Assembly: GCA_036927565.1 (NCBI GenBank)
Contig: JAYESD010000001.1
Location: 112,201,110 to 112,265,109, forward strand
DNA: 64,000 bases
Direction: 5' to 3'
Source: Tuctoria greenei
Lineage: Eukaryota > Streptophyta > Magnoliopsida > Poales > Poaceae
The notes beneath the pieces were generated by a model. The model had not been told where the DNA came from and made no database searches. It was given only the letters and a program-made list of their open reading frames with translations. Shown here piece after piece: positions 10,107 through 22,407 of the stretch. A program made the translations under genes and the position numbers. Numbering within the stretch: position 1 is the stretch's first letter; every line of letters starts with the position of its first letter.

Positions 10107-12689
10107 AATAGCTTTTCATAAGGGACTACTAGTATGTACATGCCCACTAAGATTTCACCAGCATGCTTGAATCCCCATTCTCCCACCCACGGGCTCCCTC
10201 GTGTGCCATGCGGATCCCAGAGTAGACCTACTCGACTTTCATTCCCCACACCATCTAATGGTCCATAAAATACTAGCAACACAGCTAATTATTGAGCTAC
10301 ACTGCACCCATACTTAGCCTAGTAGTGGCACTGTTGTCCTGTCATATATTCTCTCATGAACTAGTCCTTAGATCTAAAGCAAGCAAACCACCATATCATC
10401 CAACCATGTCCACAAACATGACTTGCCTTGATCTCCCAAGTCCTATGTTACCAATTATCCATGTTCATCAATTCTCATCATCCATAATTTTATTAATTCA
10501 TAATTAAGCCATTTGGTTGTTCTCAAATCCTAAATAATTAGAACGACACAAAAAGGTAAAAATACCCTTCTCGACTCTCTACAATATATTCCAAGCGACA
10601 AGGATTGTCAAACAAGACTAGTAAACACCTATCATGAGTTTCCCATCAATTCGACACAAGCATGTTGTTTTACAAATAGAACATTTAAAAACAGGATCAA
10701 AATGGTCGAGGACACTTTTCTTTATATTCCACAATTCGATGGTCAAGCGAATCAACGGCTTGCACACCAAGATCCTCGCATATTCGCTTGTCGATCGTAA
10801 CCTCTTGAGCATACCCATCTACTCGTAATCAAGCACATACACATACAAACATACAAATAAATGCATTTCAAATACTCGATATGCAAAAATATGGATGCAT
10901 GCAGAAAATATGTTGTGTATTAATGCTAAATAAATTTCTATAGCTTTTTAATATTTTTTGATAATGATTTCCTATTTATTTGAGCATGTTTACAGTTAAT
11001 TACAATTAATTGAGAGGAAAAATAATTATTTCAGAACATTAAATATGCTGAAAATATTATTAATAACTTACTAGAATTTATTCTACATTTTCTGGATTTA
11101 ATTTGGTACTTTATGACTTGATTAGCCTTAAATCCTATTTACTAAATCTAGAAAACAGATTAATAATACTGAAAATATAAAATTTGGTCAATTCTAAAAT
11201 AACATATTGATCTTGGTGGAGTTGATATAACTTGCAAGTTTTAGGTTGATTTATAACGATCTAGTGATGATTAATGGATGCATTAATAAATTAAACCTTA
11301 CACATTTAATAATTTGAGTATTAGATTAATCCTTGTCTTTTAGATCAAAACCGTAAAACTTACCGTGTGCATGGCTAGTTTCAACGGTCGTGGAAGGGCG
11401 GCGATGTGGCGTGAGTCTCCGGGATCTACAATTTCATTGATGAGGAGGACGATGACATGATGTAGATGAAGAAGACGACGATGAGACGTTAATAAAGATG
11501 ATGACGACAATGTAACAATCTCCCACTAAGAACGATGACTTCGCGTCGATCCCGACGGGAACAACGGCTCCTCCCCATTCTTCTTCCTCGCTTCTTGTTT
11601 GCGTTGTCTTTTCTTTTTACTAGCGGCTAGGGTTTGTTTTTCTTGCTTGGCTGATTGCGGAAGTAAGGCTTACGGGTGTTACATAGAGCAGGGGATACGA
11701 GAGGCTCGATATTTTTATAGGCAGAGGCCAGCCACTGTACGGGACTTGGGAGTCCCACTCGGTGCAACAGCCGAGCACCTCCCGCGCCTCAGGCACGCGC
11801 GCACAGAGAGAAAGCCCCGCTCTGCCCTGTCGCATGCGGATGCATATCCTCTGCAGTACTGCAAGTGCCGTAACGGTCACTGACATGTGGGCCTCACGGC
11901 TAGCTGGGCCCACATGTCAGTGAATGTTACTGCACCTGCAGTTCTCCAGGTGATTTCAACGCGTCGCTTGCCTGTGCTGGCAGGTTGCATTGACTTTTTT
12001 CTTTCTCTTTTTTTGCTTCCTTTTCTTTTTATTATCCTTTTTTCTTTTCATTGGTGCAGCCACGGTTATGGCCAGCATCCATGTGCGGTCAGGGCACGAC
12101 CATGGTTGGCTTTCCTTTTTTACATCTTTATTCATTTATATTTCTATTTATTTATTTTAGTTATTTTTCTTTTATTTCTTATATTCTTATTAATTATTAT
12201 TTTCTATTTTTTATTATTTATATTTATTTTTTTGTATTATACTTATTATTTTATTATTATCTTTTATTTTTATGTTACTTGTTATTTATATGTATATATA
12301 TTATTTATTTACTTATTTATTTAGTCATAGTTATATCTTTTTTCTTCCTTTATTATTTGTTATCTATATTTTTTTATTGTTTCTTTGTTATTCTCTTTTT
12401 TCTTTATATCCTATTTTATTTTATTATTCTTATTAACTAATGTTTCTTTATTTCATATTAAATTTTCTTTCCTTTTATTTTCTTTCTTCCATATTCGTTA
12501 TGCCAAGTTAGATATTTTTAATGCATGTATTTTGATAAATAAATCTCAATACCGGAGGATGAATGCAAATGCAAGATGAGATGCATATATTTATATTTTC
12601 TTTTATAAAATAATTTTCTTTCTAGGATTTAAATTCTATCTTCTTATTCAAATTTTAATTTTCCCAAGTTTGAAAATCGGGATGTTATA
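10107..12689 (-). mobile_element. Ty3/gypsy LTR B (minus strand, left-truncated)
   Basis: Aligned throughout with LTR A, starting at the equivalent of 6440, so about 280 bp of the left (LTR 3') end is missing. The right terminus is GGGATGTTATA (12681-12689), a mutated form of the TGTAACATCCC start. It includes the same purine-rich block (about 11360-11600) and T-rich low-complexity tract (12000-12600) as LTR A. It has a local insertion relative to LTR A near 11700-11960 with an inverted pair around 11876-11925 (TGACATGTGGGCC/GGCCCACATGTCA). It abuts a CACTA transposase remnant. Confidence 0.78.
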
Positions 12690-14587
12690 ATAAGACATCC
12701 TGCTGATCTCACACATGGCGAAACATTGATTCACGAAATCTTGAATTTGCCATTGATACGAGGAATACTAGGATCGCCGAAGACATGAATCCTTCTTTAA
12801 CAGTAGCACCATAGCAGATGGCTAATTGTGCTAACAATTTTGAACCTTCCTCCTTGATTGTGCAACAAGCGGAAATATATTATGATGTCAGGACTGATAC
12901 CGGGGCCACAACAACCTTGGAATGACATCGACTGTTACTTTAGGCCTCTGGTTGAAGATCTAAAGCAGTTGATGTACAACGACAGAGTGCAAGTCTGAGA
13001 TGACCACAAGCATTAGTACTTTGCTCTCAAAGCCATTTTACTCATGACTATTAGTTATTCTTCAGCAGCACGTAACTTGTCTGGATAGAGTAAGAAAGAA
13101 GGTGGTCGATGTCCACATTATTTGAGAGAAACAGACTCATAGTATTTGAGCTAGTCACGAAAAATAGTGTACATGATACATCGATGCTACGTTCTAATGA
13201 AGCACCCGTTTCGCAGTATGAAAGGATAATTTCAATGGTAACACTGAGGAGAGGCATCCTCCACCCCATCTCACGGGTCCTGAAGTCTATGAAATGGTCA
13301 AGGATATTCATGTTGTCTTTGGTAAGTGGAAAAGGACTGGCAAAAATACTGGTGAAGATGACATGTGGAAGAAGTAATCGATTTTTTGGGAGCTACCTTG
13401 TTGGAAAACTTAGACGTCTGTCATTCGATTGATGTGATGCACGTTGAGAAGAATGTGTGTGAGAGCCTACTCACAGATAGGAAAACAAGGGACCATGGAC
13501 ATGCACGAGCAGATCTAAAAAATGGGAATTAAGCCTGGGTTGTGGCTCGATGATTTGGTTAAAGGAACGAAACTACCCACATCATGCATCATCCTTTCAA
13601 AACATGAGAAGAAAGAGTTTTGTGGGTTCTTGAAGAATTTGAAAGTACCATCCGGCTACTCGACAAACGTGTCAAGGATTATTTCATTTCCAAATCTAAA
13701 AGTAGTTCCTGGTGTGATGTCTCATGATTATCATGTATTGCTTACGCAGATGATTGCTGTTAGAATTTAGAATATCCTACTGACCAATGTTCGGGAGGCT
13801 ATAATGAACTTTTGTTTTTTATTCAATGCAATTCGTCAAAAGGTACTATATGAAGAAGATATAGAGTCATTGGAAGAAAAGGCACTATGAAACTTTATGC
13901 TTCCCTGAGATGCATTTTCCACCTGCCTTTTTCAACATCAGCGTCTATTTCACAAATCATCTTATTAAGGAGATAAAACTACTTGGCCCCGTGTTCCTTC
14001 ACCAGATGTATGCGTACGAGAGATTCAACGGCATACTGAAGTCCTTTGTTAGAAATTGAGCTTACCTTGAGGGCACCATGGGACAAGAATATTGTATAGA
14101 GGAAGCTATGGAGGGGGTTCTAAACTACATGACCCGAGTAACCTGATTGATGTGCCCAAGTCTTGTCATGAGGGGAGGCTCACAGGAAAAGGCACTATTG
14201 GGAAGAAGGCTATAACTCCAGATGCACATTTATTCTTTTGTGCTAATGTCCACGTGCTGCAACAGATGTCCATTGTGTCGAAGTACATTGTTGAGCACAA
14301 GGAGGTGCTGCTTAGAGACAATCCTGGTTGCAATGAATCACGGTTAGCAAATGAACTTAGGATAAAATTCATTGGCTGGCTCCGGGATCAGATTTCTCAC
14401 TCATCGGATACTCAAACAAGTCAATAGCTAAAAAAGTTGGCTCGTGGTCCTATATTCGGAGTTATTACATATCAAGGGTACAGCATAAATAGATACATGT
14501 TCTATACTGTAGAACAAGATAAGAAAATATGTATCAGAATAGTGGTATCTGTGTTGATGCTTATGATTCTACGGGCCAAGACAAAAA
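12690..14587 (+). pseudogene. CACTA (En/Spm) TNP2-type transposase remnant
   Basis: Plus-strand reading across stops and frameshifts gives the plant TNP2 transposase in order. The Transposase_21 part includes NLEFAIDTRN...AEDMNPS (about 12745-12800), IPGPQQPWNDIDCYFRPLVEDL (about 12895-12965) and a FGKWKRTGKNTGEDDMW-like stretch (13315-13370). Next come IDVMHVEKNVCESL and HGHARADLK (13430-13520). The DUF4218 region follows: KLPTSCIILSKHEKKEFCGF, VPSGYSTNVSRI and SHDYHVLLTQM (13560-13760). A later part (14090-14430) includes HEGRLTGKGTIGKK and GWLRD. The N-terminus is cut by LTR B and the C-terminus by LTR C at 14588. It is unrelated to the small CACTA element at 15181 apart from superfamily. 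Confidence 0.85.
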
Positions 14588-15359
14588 TGTGACACCTGGT
14601 TCCGAAAATGAACCAAGTGCGACGTATATGTGTGCTCAGGATGTTCAACACACATACACGAGTACACCACAAATGATATACAAAAAAGTACCATCGAACA
14701 AATTAATTAAAAAGTTACTTTTATTACAATATTCCAATAATCCTCAAATTACAAACTCTAATGATCAATATTAATAATTTTGCAACAAAAATAATCTAAA
14801 CATCAAGCTAAGCAACTAAGCAAGCTAAGCATAGGGGATAGCGCGACTCCAAGCAAACCACAGGCAAGTCGACGGCAGCCCACAACCTAGTACCCGCATT
14901 ATCCTCAGGATACTCCCAAACATCACCTGAAACTATTGGTGGGGGAATTGCAAGGGTGAGCACATGTCATACTCAACAAGTGTGGGAAAATAATGATACG
15001 TAGCTTAAACAAGGAATGATAATAAATAATTGCTTTTTGATGAAAAGTACATTTAAAACATTTGAAAGCATACTAATATGTCTATGTGAATTAATCCCAT
15101 CATAACCCAAACAATTAACATAATGTGAAGCCATCATCAATTATCGATCTATATACTAGATTATTACCATCATCACCAACCACTACAGAAAACGCGATCA
15201 TTTGCGACGGCCAACCCTAGCGCCATCGCAAATAAGTAGCCGTCGCAAATAAGGTGTTATTTGCGACGGCTCCAAAAAGTGCCGTCACAAATAAACCTAA
15301 TTGTGACGGCCGCGGCCTGACGCCGTCACAATTAAGAAAGCTGTCGCAAATAAGGACTT

Positions 15360-15995
15360 CTATCTGCCACCCCCGACCCCGACGGTTCATTCAACTCCAC
15401 ACCGCCTGCCTCGCCCCCGCCGCACTGCCGCGACTCCGCCGCCGGCCCGCCGTCGCCGCCCCGAGCCGCCCCCGTCGCCGCCCCGAGCCGCCCCCCCCCC
15501 CCCCCCCCCCCCCGCCGCCCCGAGCCGCCTCCGTCACCGCCCCGCCGCCCCGAGCCGCCCCCACCGCACTGCCGCGGCCCCGCGCGCCGCCCCCGTCGCC
15601 GCCCCACCGCACTGTCGCGGCCCCGCGCGCCGCCCCCATCGCCGGCCCGCCGTAGCCGCCCCGCCGCCGCCGCCCCCGTCGCCGCCCCCGTCGCCCCCGT
15701 CGCCGCCCCGAGCCACCACTGCCCCGCCCCTACAGCGCCGCCCCACCGGCCGCCGGCCCGCCTTCACTGCCCCGTCGCCGCCTGCCCCGCTCCTGCAGCG
15801 CCGCTCCTCCGGCCGCCGACCCGCCTTCACCGCCCCGCCGCCGCCTGCCCTGCCCCTGCAGCGCCGCCCCTCCGGCCGCCGGCCCGCCGTGCCACCGGCT
15901 CTGTGAACTAGCCTCGGACAGCTGCGCCGCCATCCCTCCGACACCGCCGGCCGCCGACCTCCTCCAACGCCGTCTCCTCCAACGCTGCCGTCCCT
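15360..15995. repeat. CCG-rich low-complexity block in the CACTA element
   Basis: About 640 bp of imperfect CCGCCGCC repeats, including a run of more than 20 C. Long ORFs on both strands encode only Pro/Arg/Ala or Gly/Arg strings, which is what any CCG repeat gives. I regard them as compositional artefacts. The contrast with the AT-rich surroundings is sharp and confined to the transposon, so the block travels with it. It could be a captured 5' region of a host gene, but no protein is identifiable. Confidence 0.7.
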
Positions 15996-16748
15996 CAACG
16001 CCTCCAGCGACTAGGTATGGGAATGCATTTGAATGATGGAATGTGACGATGAGGCAATGTTTAGATGATGGATGTTTGATGCAATAGTTAAATTTTCAAG
16101 TTATGTTTGGTAATGCATGATGGACATTTGAATGATGGAATGATTAGATGATGCAATGTTTAGATGATGCAATGTTTATATGATGCCATGTGGTAATGTT
16201 TAGATGATCCTACTTTATTGCTAGTTATGTTTAGATGATGCAATGTTTTAAATTGTGCATGCTCATATACGTGCTCATATATGATCATACATTGCTAGTT
16301 ATGTTTAGATGATCCTGCTTCATTGCTACTTCATTGCCAATGATCATACACATGCTCATATAACATATTGTCTATTGTTTGATATTTATTTTTTTATTGG
16401 TGCTTATTGTTTATTGATATTTAATGTTTTTGAGTGACTACTTAATATATGTAAATAAAGGTGTTTTGGTCCAGCTCGCACCAACCCGGAAGGGCACGAC
16501 ATGCAATAAGTGTGATCGTGTCGTGTAGACCATAGTAGTAGGCGACATGGAAGCGAAAGGGTTGGTAAGGACGTCAAAGACCCGCGATTGCGTGGACGAT
16601 GGAAATGGATGTGGAATTGTCATCTGAGACCAACTTTCCTCTCACTCTTTCTCTAGTTCTTTCCTCTCTCTTAAATGACCTGAAAATGAAAATGAGCAAC
16701 GTAACCTATAGCATTTATATTCTAACTCTAAGTTTCATTAATTGCAGG

Positions 16749-16894
16749 GATCCGCGATGGCTGCACAAACGCCGTCGCCGTCGCTACCGCCACCTGGAAT
16801 GAGGCGCGACGAGGACTTCGACTTCGGAGGTGGCTCCGGAGGTGGCTCCGGAGGTGGCTACGGAGGTGGATACGAAGGTCAAACCGGCGAGTGA
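16749..16894 (+). pseudogene. Possible 3' terminal exon in the CACTA element, Gly-rich tail
   Basis: A splice-acceptor-like TTAATTGCAG ends at 16748. An open stretch follows (MAAQTPSPSLPPPGMRRDED, then FDFGG) with repeats GGGSGGGSGGGYGGGYEG and a TGA stop near 16892. Gly-rich C-terminal tails and a last intron are common in proteins encoded by grass CACTA elements, so this may be the surviving last exon of a TNPA-like gene. No DNA-binding or catalytic domain remains. No upstream exon is recognisable. Confidence 0.35.
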
Positions 16895-19779
16895 GCCCAT
16901 GTTTAGTTTGTTGATGTTGATGCGATGTTTGTGCGATGTGTTTTGAAACTGTTGTGATGTGATGTGTTCTGTGAATCTGTTCTGTGAATCTGGCCATCGA
17001 GCCGGTTAGTGTTTTCTGTTTTTAAAAAAAAATAAAAAACCTTATTTGCGACGGCTTTTTCTACAGTACCGTCGCAAATAAGGTACAAAGCCGTCGCAAA
17101 TAAGCCACTGCTATTTGCGACGGCCTGGCCATCACAAATAAGTTTTAATTGCGAAGGCCGGGCCGTCGCAAATAGCGGAGTGGGTCCCGGAGGAGGACAT
17201 GTGGGCCCTGCCCACTGAACTTATTTGCGACGGCTCAGCCGTCGCAAATAGAAGCACTTAATTGCGACGGCCTGGCCGTCGCAAATAAGCTTTAATTGCG
17301 ATAGCCCGGCCGTCGCAAATAATGCTGCGGGGCCCACCGGCCCGAGGCAATAACTTGCGACGGCCAATCCTAGCTGTCGCAATTAAGCTTATTTGCGACG
17401 GTGGCCGTCGCAAATAAGCTTAATTGCGACGATTTAGTTGCGACGGCTAAAAACCGTCGCAAATAAGGAAAGCCGTCACAAATAGCTTATTTGCGACGGC
17501 ATATGGCTTATTTGCGACGGCCTTGGCCGTCGCAAATCGTCGGGATTCCTGTAGTGAACCAGGTCCATTTATCATAACTCAATCCATATCGAAAACCAAA
17601 CCATCCCAATTCCCAAGATCCACTCTAATCATGGAAGTTGTCCAGGTGCTCATAATCGGTAGCACGGCTATCATGATATTTTTTAACACTCTGCAGAGGT
17701 TGTATGATTTTACCCACATGTTTGTGATTTTATAAACTTTCGGTGACTAAGAACCTCTATCATGCCTTATCACACTTCTGTTGTGTGTGGTCAAGAGATC
17801 ACAAAATAGCTTTTACAAAGGGACTACTAGTATGTACAAACCCACTAAGGTTTCACCAGCAGGCTTGAATCTCCATTCTCCCACTGACGAGCCCCCTCAT
17901 GTGCCATGCGGTTCCTAGGGTAGCCCTCCTCGACTCCCATTCTCCGCACCATCCAATGATCCATAAAATACCTGCAGCACACCTAATTATTCAGCTACGG
18001 CGCACCCATACTTGGCCTTGTGGTGGCACTGTTGTCTTGGCATATTCTCGCATGAACCGGTCCTTAGACCAAAGGCAAGCAAAACCACAATAACATCCAA
18101 CACAGTCAACAATCCATGCTTGCTTAGATCTCCCAAGTTCCATATTACCAATTAACCATGTCATCAATTCACATCATTCATAAGTGCATTAATTCATAAT
18201 TAAGCCATTTGGTTGTTTTCCCATCCCAATTAATTAGAGCAAAGCAAAAAGGTAAAAATCCCTTCCGACTCTCTACATAATATTCCAAGCAACAAGGATG
18301 GTTAAACAAGACTAGTAAACACCTATAAATGGCTTTCCCATCAAATTGACACAAGCATGCAGTTTTGCAAACAAAACATTTAAAAACAGGATATAAATGA
18401 TCAAGGACACTTGCCTTGCTCTTGAGATAGATTAGGGTCAAAATCTTCGAAGTTCTAGTGCTATAGGTCCTCGACAGCACCCTCTAGAGCAACACCTTCA
18501 ATTCCGTGCAATAGACATACAAAAAAACATTACAATCAATAAATGCTCTTATATTACTCAATATGCCACGACATGTATGATTAATGCAATTATGTGGTAA
18601 TGCATGTTATTAAGTTGACATCATCGCTTACTAGCTAGTTACAAATAAGTTTTACATGCGGGAACAAGTTCAAAGCTATTTTGAACAATATTAAAGAAGT
18701 TCCAGGAATTTCCAGATTTGGGGGGCCGGTCTAGTCTGCACAAAAACCAGGCAAGCTCATTCTGGTAGAGAAAGAAAATTGGACTAGTCCACACAGGGGA
18801 CGAACATGTCCGCTGGCTAGAGGTTTTGGCGAATTTCCAACTAGAGCATAGTTTGAGTTGAATTATGGTACCAAGATTGACGTAGAAAGATGATCTAAGG
18901 TAATTACTGTGAATTCAACAACTCAAGGGTTGAGAATTCGATGAAACTCGAGATCTTGACGTCTAGATCCAAAGAAGATGAAGAATTTGTGGAGAATTGA
19001 CGATTATGTCGATGAGTTGACGAAGATCGATCTTGCTTGATCCTTCTCCTTCCTCCTTCTCTTCAACTGGCTGCCGTGAACTCCTCTTGATGGCGGCTCC
19101 CACGAACTAGGGTCAGGGGTTTCTTCAACTGTGACAAAGGGGTGAGAGGGTGGGTGTTGGGGTGTTTATATAGTGGTGGAGGTGGTAGGGTTTTGATGGA
19201 TCTCTATTTTAAGGCAGTGGAGGTTGGGTGGGGTCCCACATGGACTCCACAGGGGTTGGACACGAAGTTCATAGGCCGATTTAAGGCAAAAACTCAATAA
19301 CATGTCTTGGAGGAAAAGATTGAATCCAAGGCGGTCACACCGGACAGGTCCGCTAGGGGCTGGACAAATCCAATCAGAAATAGAGACTTGAATAGACAAG
19401 TCCGGTGGGATCCGAACAACTATGATAATGATCAGAAAGGAAAAGGTTGCAGAAGCAAAGGTTTTCCAGACTGGAATTTCGGCAAGATCGGACTAGTCCG
19501 TAGAGAGGTCGGACAAGTCCGACAAAGATTAGAAGCTAAATCGTACTAGTGCGCGCATTGTGCTGGATAAGTCTGGGTTCTGAAAATCTGAGTTTTCTGA
19601 AATAGAAAAGGGATACCGGACTAGTCAGGAGTGGAGGCCAAACAAGTCCGCACCCTGATAGAATTAAATTGTTGATTAGTCCTAAATTCATTTTAATCTC
19701 GTTCCTTTTTATGTTGCTTGATATTAAACATGTATATGAATGTATGCAATACATGATGGGTGAAAATGAGGGTGTTACA

Positions 19780-19815
19780 AACCTACATCCCTTAAAATGA
19801 ATCTTGGCTCGAGAT
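19780..19815 (-). other. Polypurine tract of the gypsy element
   Basis: On the minus strand the sequence just before the LTR start reads CGAATCTCGAGCC, then AAGATTCATTTTAAGGGATG, then GTAGGTT and TGTAACACC. The AAGGGATG purine stretch next to the 3' LTR is the expected plus-strand primer. The same CTCGAG plus purine arrangement flanks LTR A at 8810-8850. Confidence 0.6.
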
Positions 19816-19870
19816 TCGATGTAGAAGAGAAGAGATGGGAAAAATTCTCTCTTTAGGTCTTCTTCCTACT

Positions 19871-21287
19871 CCCAAGTTGCTTCTGATTCTGCATGAGACT
19901 TCCATTGTATTTTGCACCATCGAATCACCTTGTTTCTCGTGACTCTCTCCTTGGTTTCTAAAATTTTAACAAGTTGCTCAGCATAAGTCAAATCTGCCTC
20001 TAATTTCGATTCTTCCATTTGTACTCGTTGTTCTAGTACCCTTAAGCACTTTTTGAGCTAAGAACTGTGAAACACATTATGAACATCAGAAAGATGTGCT
20101 GACATCTCCAACTTATATGCCACTTCTCCAGATTTTCCCAAAATCTTTAATGGCCCAATATAGCAAGGTGCCAACTTGCCTCTAACATTAAACCGCTTAT
20201 GACTTTGCATAGGTGATACTTTGAGGAATACGAAGTCTCCCACTTCAAAAGCTAAGTTTCTCCACCTATTATCTGCATAGCCTTTTTGTCTTGATTGAGC
20301 TACCCTGAAATTTTCGCGGATTATTTGAACTTGCTTTTCAGCTTCTTGCAACACATCAGGTTCAAATACTTGGTTCTCTCTTGTCTCATTCCAAAACAAG
20401 GGTGTACTACACTTCCTTCCATACAGTGCTTCATATGGCAACATTTTCATGTTGGCTTGGTAACTGTTATTGTAGGAAAACTCAGCATACGGCAAGCTCT
20501 TGTCCCAGCTGGGTCCATGCTTCAAGGCACAAGCTCTCAACATATTTTCCAATATTTGATTTGTCCTTTCGGTTTGTCCATCCATTTGAGGGTGATATGC
20601 AGGGCTAAAATTTAACCTTGTACTTATAGCTTCATGCAGTTTCTGCCAGAACCTAGAGGTGAATTGAGAACCTCGGTCAGACACTATTTTCTCGGGTACA
20701 CCGTGTCGGCATACAATTTTCTCCATGTACAACTCAGCTAATCGTGCAACGGTATACTTGGTCTTCACAAAAATGAGATGAGCTGATTTGGTCAACCGAT
20801 TCACAATAACCCATATTGAGTCATAACCGGACTTGGTTCCTGGTAATCCAACTATGAAGTCCATACCAATTTCTTCCAACTTCCATTCTGGAATCTTCAA
20901 TGGCTGCAACAATCCAGTTGTCCTTTGATGTTCAACTTTGACTCGTTGGCACACATCACACAAGACAACATATTCAGCTATGTCCTTTTTAATCCTATCC
21001 CACCAATAGCAAGTTTTCAAGTCTTTGTACATCTTCGTACAACTGGGATGAATGGAGTAAGGCGAGTCATGTGCCTCTTTTAATATATTTTCTCGAATAT
21101 GCTTTACATCAGGCACAACAATTCTTTTCCCAAGCCATAGAGTGCCTTGGTCATCCTCATCAAATCTAAATTCTCTCCCTTCTCGGGTTCTTTCCTTAAT
21201 TTCCTTGATTTCCTCATCCTCGACCTGACTTTCCCGAATTTCTTGTTTTAAGGTCAGATTTAACTCCATTATCCCCATCTCATTCAC
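19871..21287 (-). pseudogene. Ty3/gypsy integrase and chromodomain (Tekay/Del type)
   Basis: A long minus-strand frame (21287 to 20058) encodes an H2C2 zinc region (HDSPYSIHPSCTKMY ... CDVCQRVK), the integrase core with MDFIVGLPG (first Asp), IVSDRGSQF (second Asp) and GQTERTNQ (Glu; D-35-E spacing intact), and the C-terminal GKLAPCYIGPLKIL and HLSDVHNVFHSS. A TAG at 20058-20060 replaces the expected Gln. In the same frame beyond it come LKKCLRVLEQ and a chromodomain-like KILETKERVTRN...CKIQWKSH...EATWE, ended early by a stop near 19871. Of the gypsy pol pieces this is the best preserved. Chromodomain elements are thought to target heterochromatin. Confidence 0.9.
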
Positions 21288-22407
21288 AATCCAATATTCA
21301 ACCGTTCAAACTCCATGCATATCTCGGATGGAAAGTCTCGAACCGTAAGTTGGTGGCTTACTCCTTTCCTACTCAAGGCATCGAGCACTACATTGGGTTT
21401 CCCTGGGTGATAGTTGATTCCCACATCATAATCCTTTATGAGATCCAACCATATTTGTTGCCTCATATTTAGGTCCGTTTGTTTGAAAATGTACTTGAGG
21501 CTCTTTGTGATCCATGTAGATCTCAAACCTATGACCAAGAATGTAGTGTCTCCATATCTTCAAAGCTTGCACTACGGCCGCAAGTTCAAGATCATGTGTA
21601 GGAAATTCTGCTCCTGTTTCTTCAATTATTCGATGCATAGGCTACCACCTGACCTTCTTGCATGAGCACACATCCAAGCACTTGTCTTGCTGCATTACAA
21701 TAAATATCAAAGCTTTTGGACACGTCTGGCAATACCAACACAGGTGCGGTGGTTAACATCTTCTTTAGCTCCTCAAGGCTGTTTTGACAAGCCTAAGTCG
21801 ATTAGAATGCTTTTCCCTTCATTAATAATTCAGTCATTGGCTTGGCTATTTTGGAGAAATCCTTGATGATCCGATGGTAATATCCAGCCATTCCTATAAA
21901 GCTCCTAATTTCCTTCACATTCTAGGGCGGTTCCCATTTTAGAACATCCCTCACTTTTCCTGGGTCAACCAATACTCCTCCGGAGGTGATATGGCCCAAA
22001 AACGATACCTCCCTTAACCAAAACTGGCACTTGCTGAATTTGGCATATAATTGGTGTTCTCTCAATTTTTGCAATGTGAGCCTTAAATGCTCCTCATACT
22101 CCTCCTTGCTCCTCGTGTAGATCATAATGTAATCAATGAACACACCACAACAAATTTATCCATGTATTCCATGAAGACCTTATTCATGAGGTACACGAAG
22201 TATGAAAGTGCATTTGTCAATCCAAAGGACATAAAGGACATAAGACACATATCGTGTATGGAAAGCTGTTCTGGGTATATTCAACGGTCTAATCTTCATT
22301 TCAAAGTAACCTGACCTCAAGTCAATCTTGGAGAAAACACAAGCACCATTCATTCGATCGAACAAATCCTCTATACGGGGCAATATATACTTGTTCTGGA
22401 TCGTCAC
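21284..22407 (-). pseudogene. Ty3/gypsy reverse transcriptase and RNase H, broken
   Basis: Minus-strand frames give RT motifs (KIDLRSGYFEMKI near 22325; FIDYIMIYTRS...HL near 22085-22135; KCQFWLREVSFLGH). They then give RNase H pieces (THDLELAAVVQALKIWRHYI and YMDHKE near 21535-21600; DLNMRQQIWLDLIKDYDVG and YHPGKPNVVLDALSRK near 21375-21480). The catalytic FIDD reads FIDY because of a TAC codon at 22129-22131, so the polymerase would be dead. Several frameshifts separate the pieces. It connects PR/RT-N (22404-23201) with integrase. Confidence 0.88.

Larger units (their letters stand above)
15181..17556. mobile_element. Non-autonomous CACTA (En/Spm) transposon
   Basis: The 2376-bp element begins CACTACAGAAAACGCGA and ends TCCTGTAGTG, with a 3-bp AAC duplication on both sides (15178-15180 and 17557-17559). 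Both ends are packed with sub-terminal repeats of TTTGCGACGGC and its complement GCCGTCGCAAAT; at least a dozen are at 17040-17545. These are the hallmarks of CACTA elements. Inside are a CCG-rich block (15360-15995, with a long C run near 15492-15512), TGATGCAATGTTTAGA-like repeats (16015-16330), and a short exon-like end. No TNP2 domain is present, so it would depend on an autonomous relative. Confidence 0.92.
14588..19779 (-). mobile_element. Ty3/gypsy LTR C (3' LTR), interrupted by a CACTA element
   Basis: The left end is TGTGACACCTGG (14588), set into the TNP2 remnant. The right end is GGTGTTACA (19771-19779). The termini form an inverted repeat, TGTGACACC/GGTGTTACA. Without the CACTA insert the LTR is about 2.8 kb. 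17557-19779 aligns with LTRs A and B. The right edge is followed by the polypurine tract and polyprotein of the same minus-strand element, so this is its 3' LTR. A TATA-like CTATATAAA on the minus strand (19166-19174) is a plausible core promoter. ORFs inside it are not recognisable genes. Confidence 0.8.

Noticed and set aside
15254..15998. Pro/Ala/Arg- and Gly/Arg-rich ORFs on both strands
   Set aside because: They are translations of CCG repeats in the CACTA element; overlapping frames on both strands are equally open, so there is no sign of selection for protein.
12690..17556. TNP2 remnant and the 15181 CACTA element as one transposon
   Set aside because: A gypsy LTR edge at 14588 lies between them, and the 15181-17556 element has its own complete ends and AAC target duplication.
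20295..20615. Plus-strand ORF of 106 codons opposite integrase
   Set aside because: It is an antisense shadow of a well-supported integrase frame.
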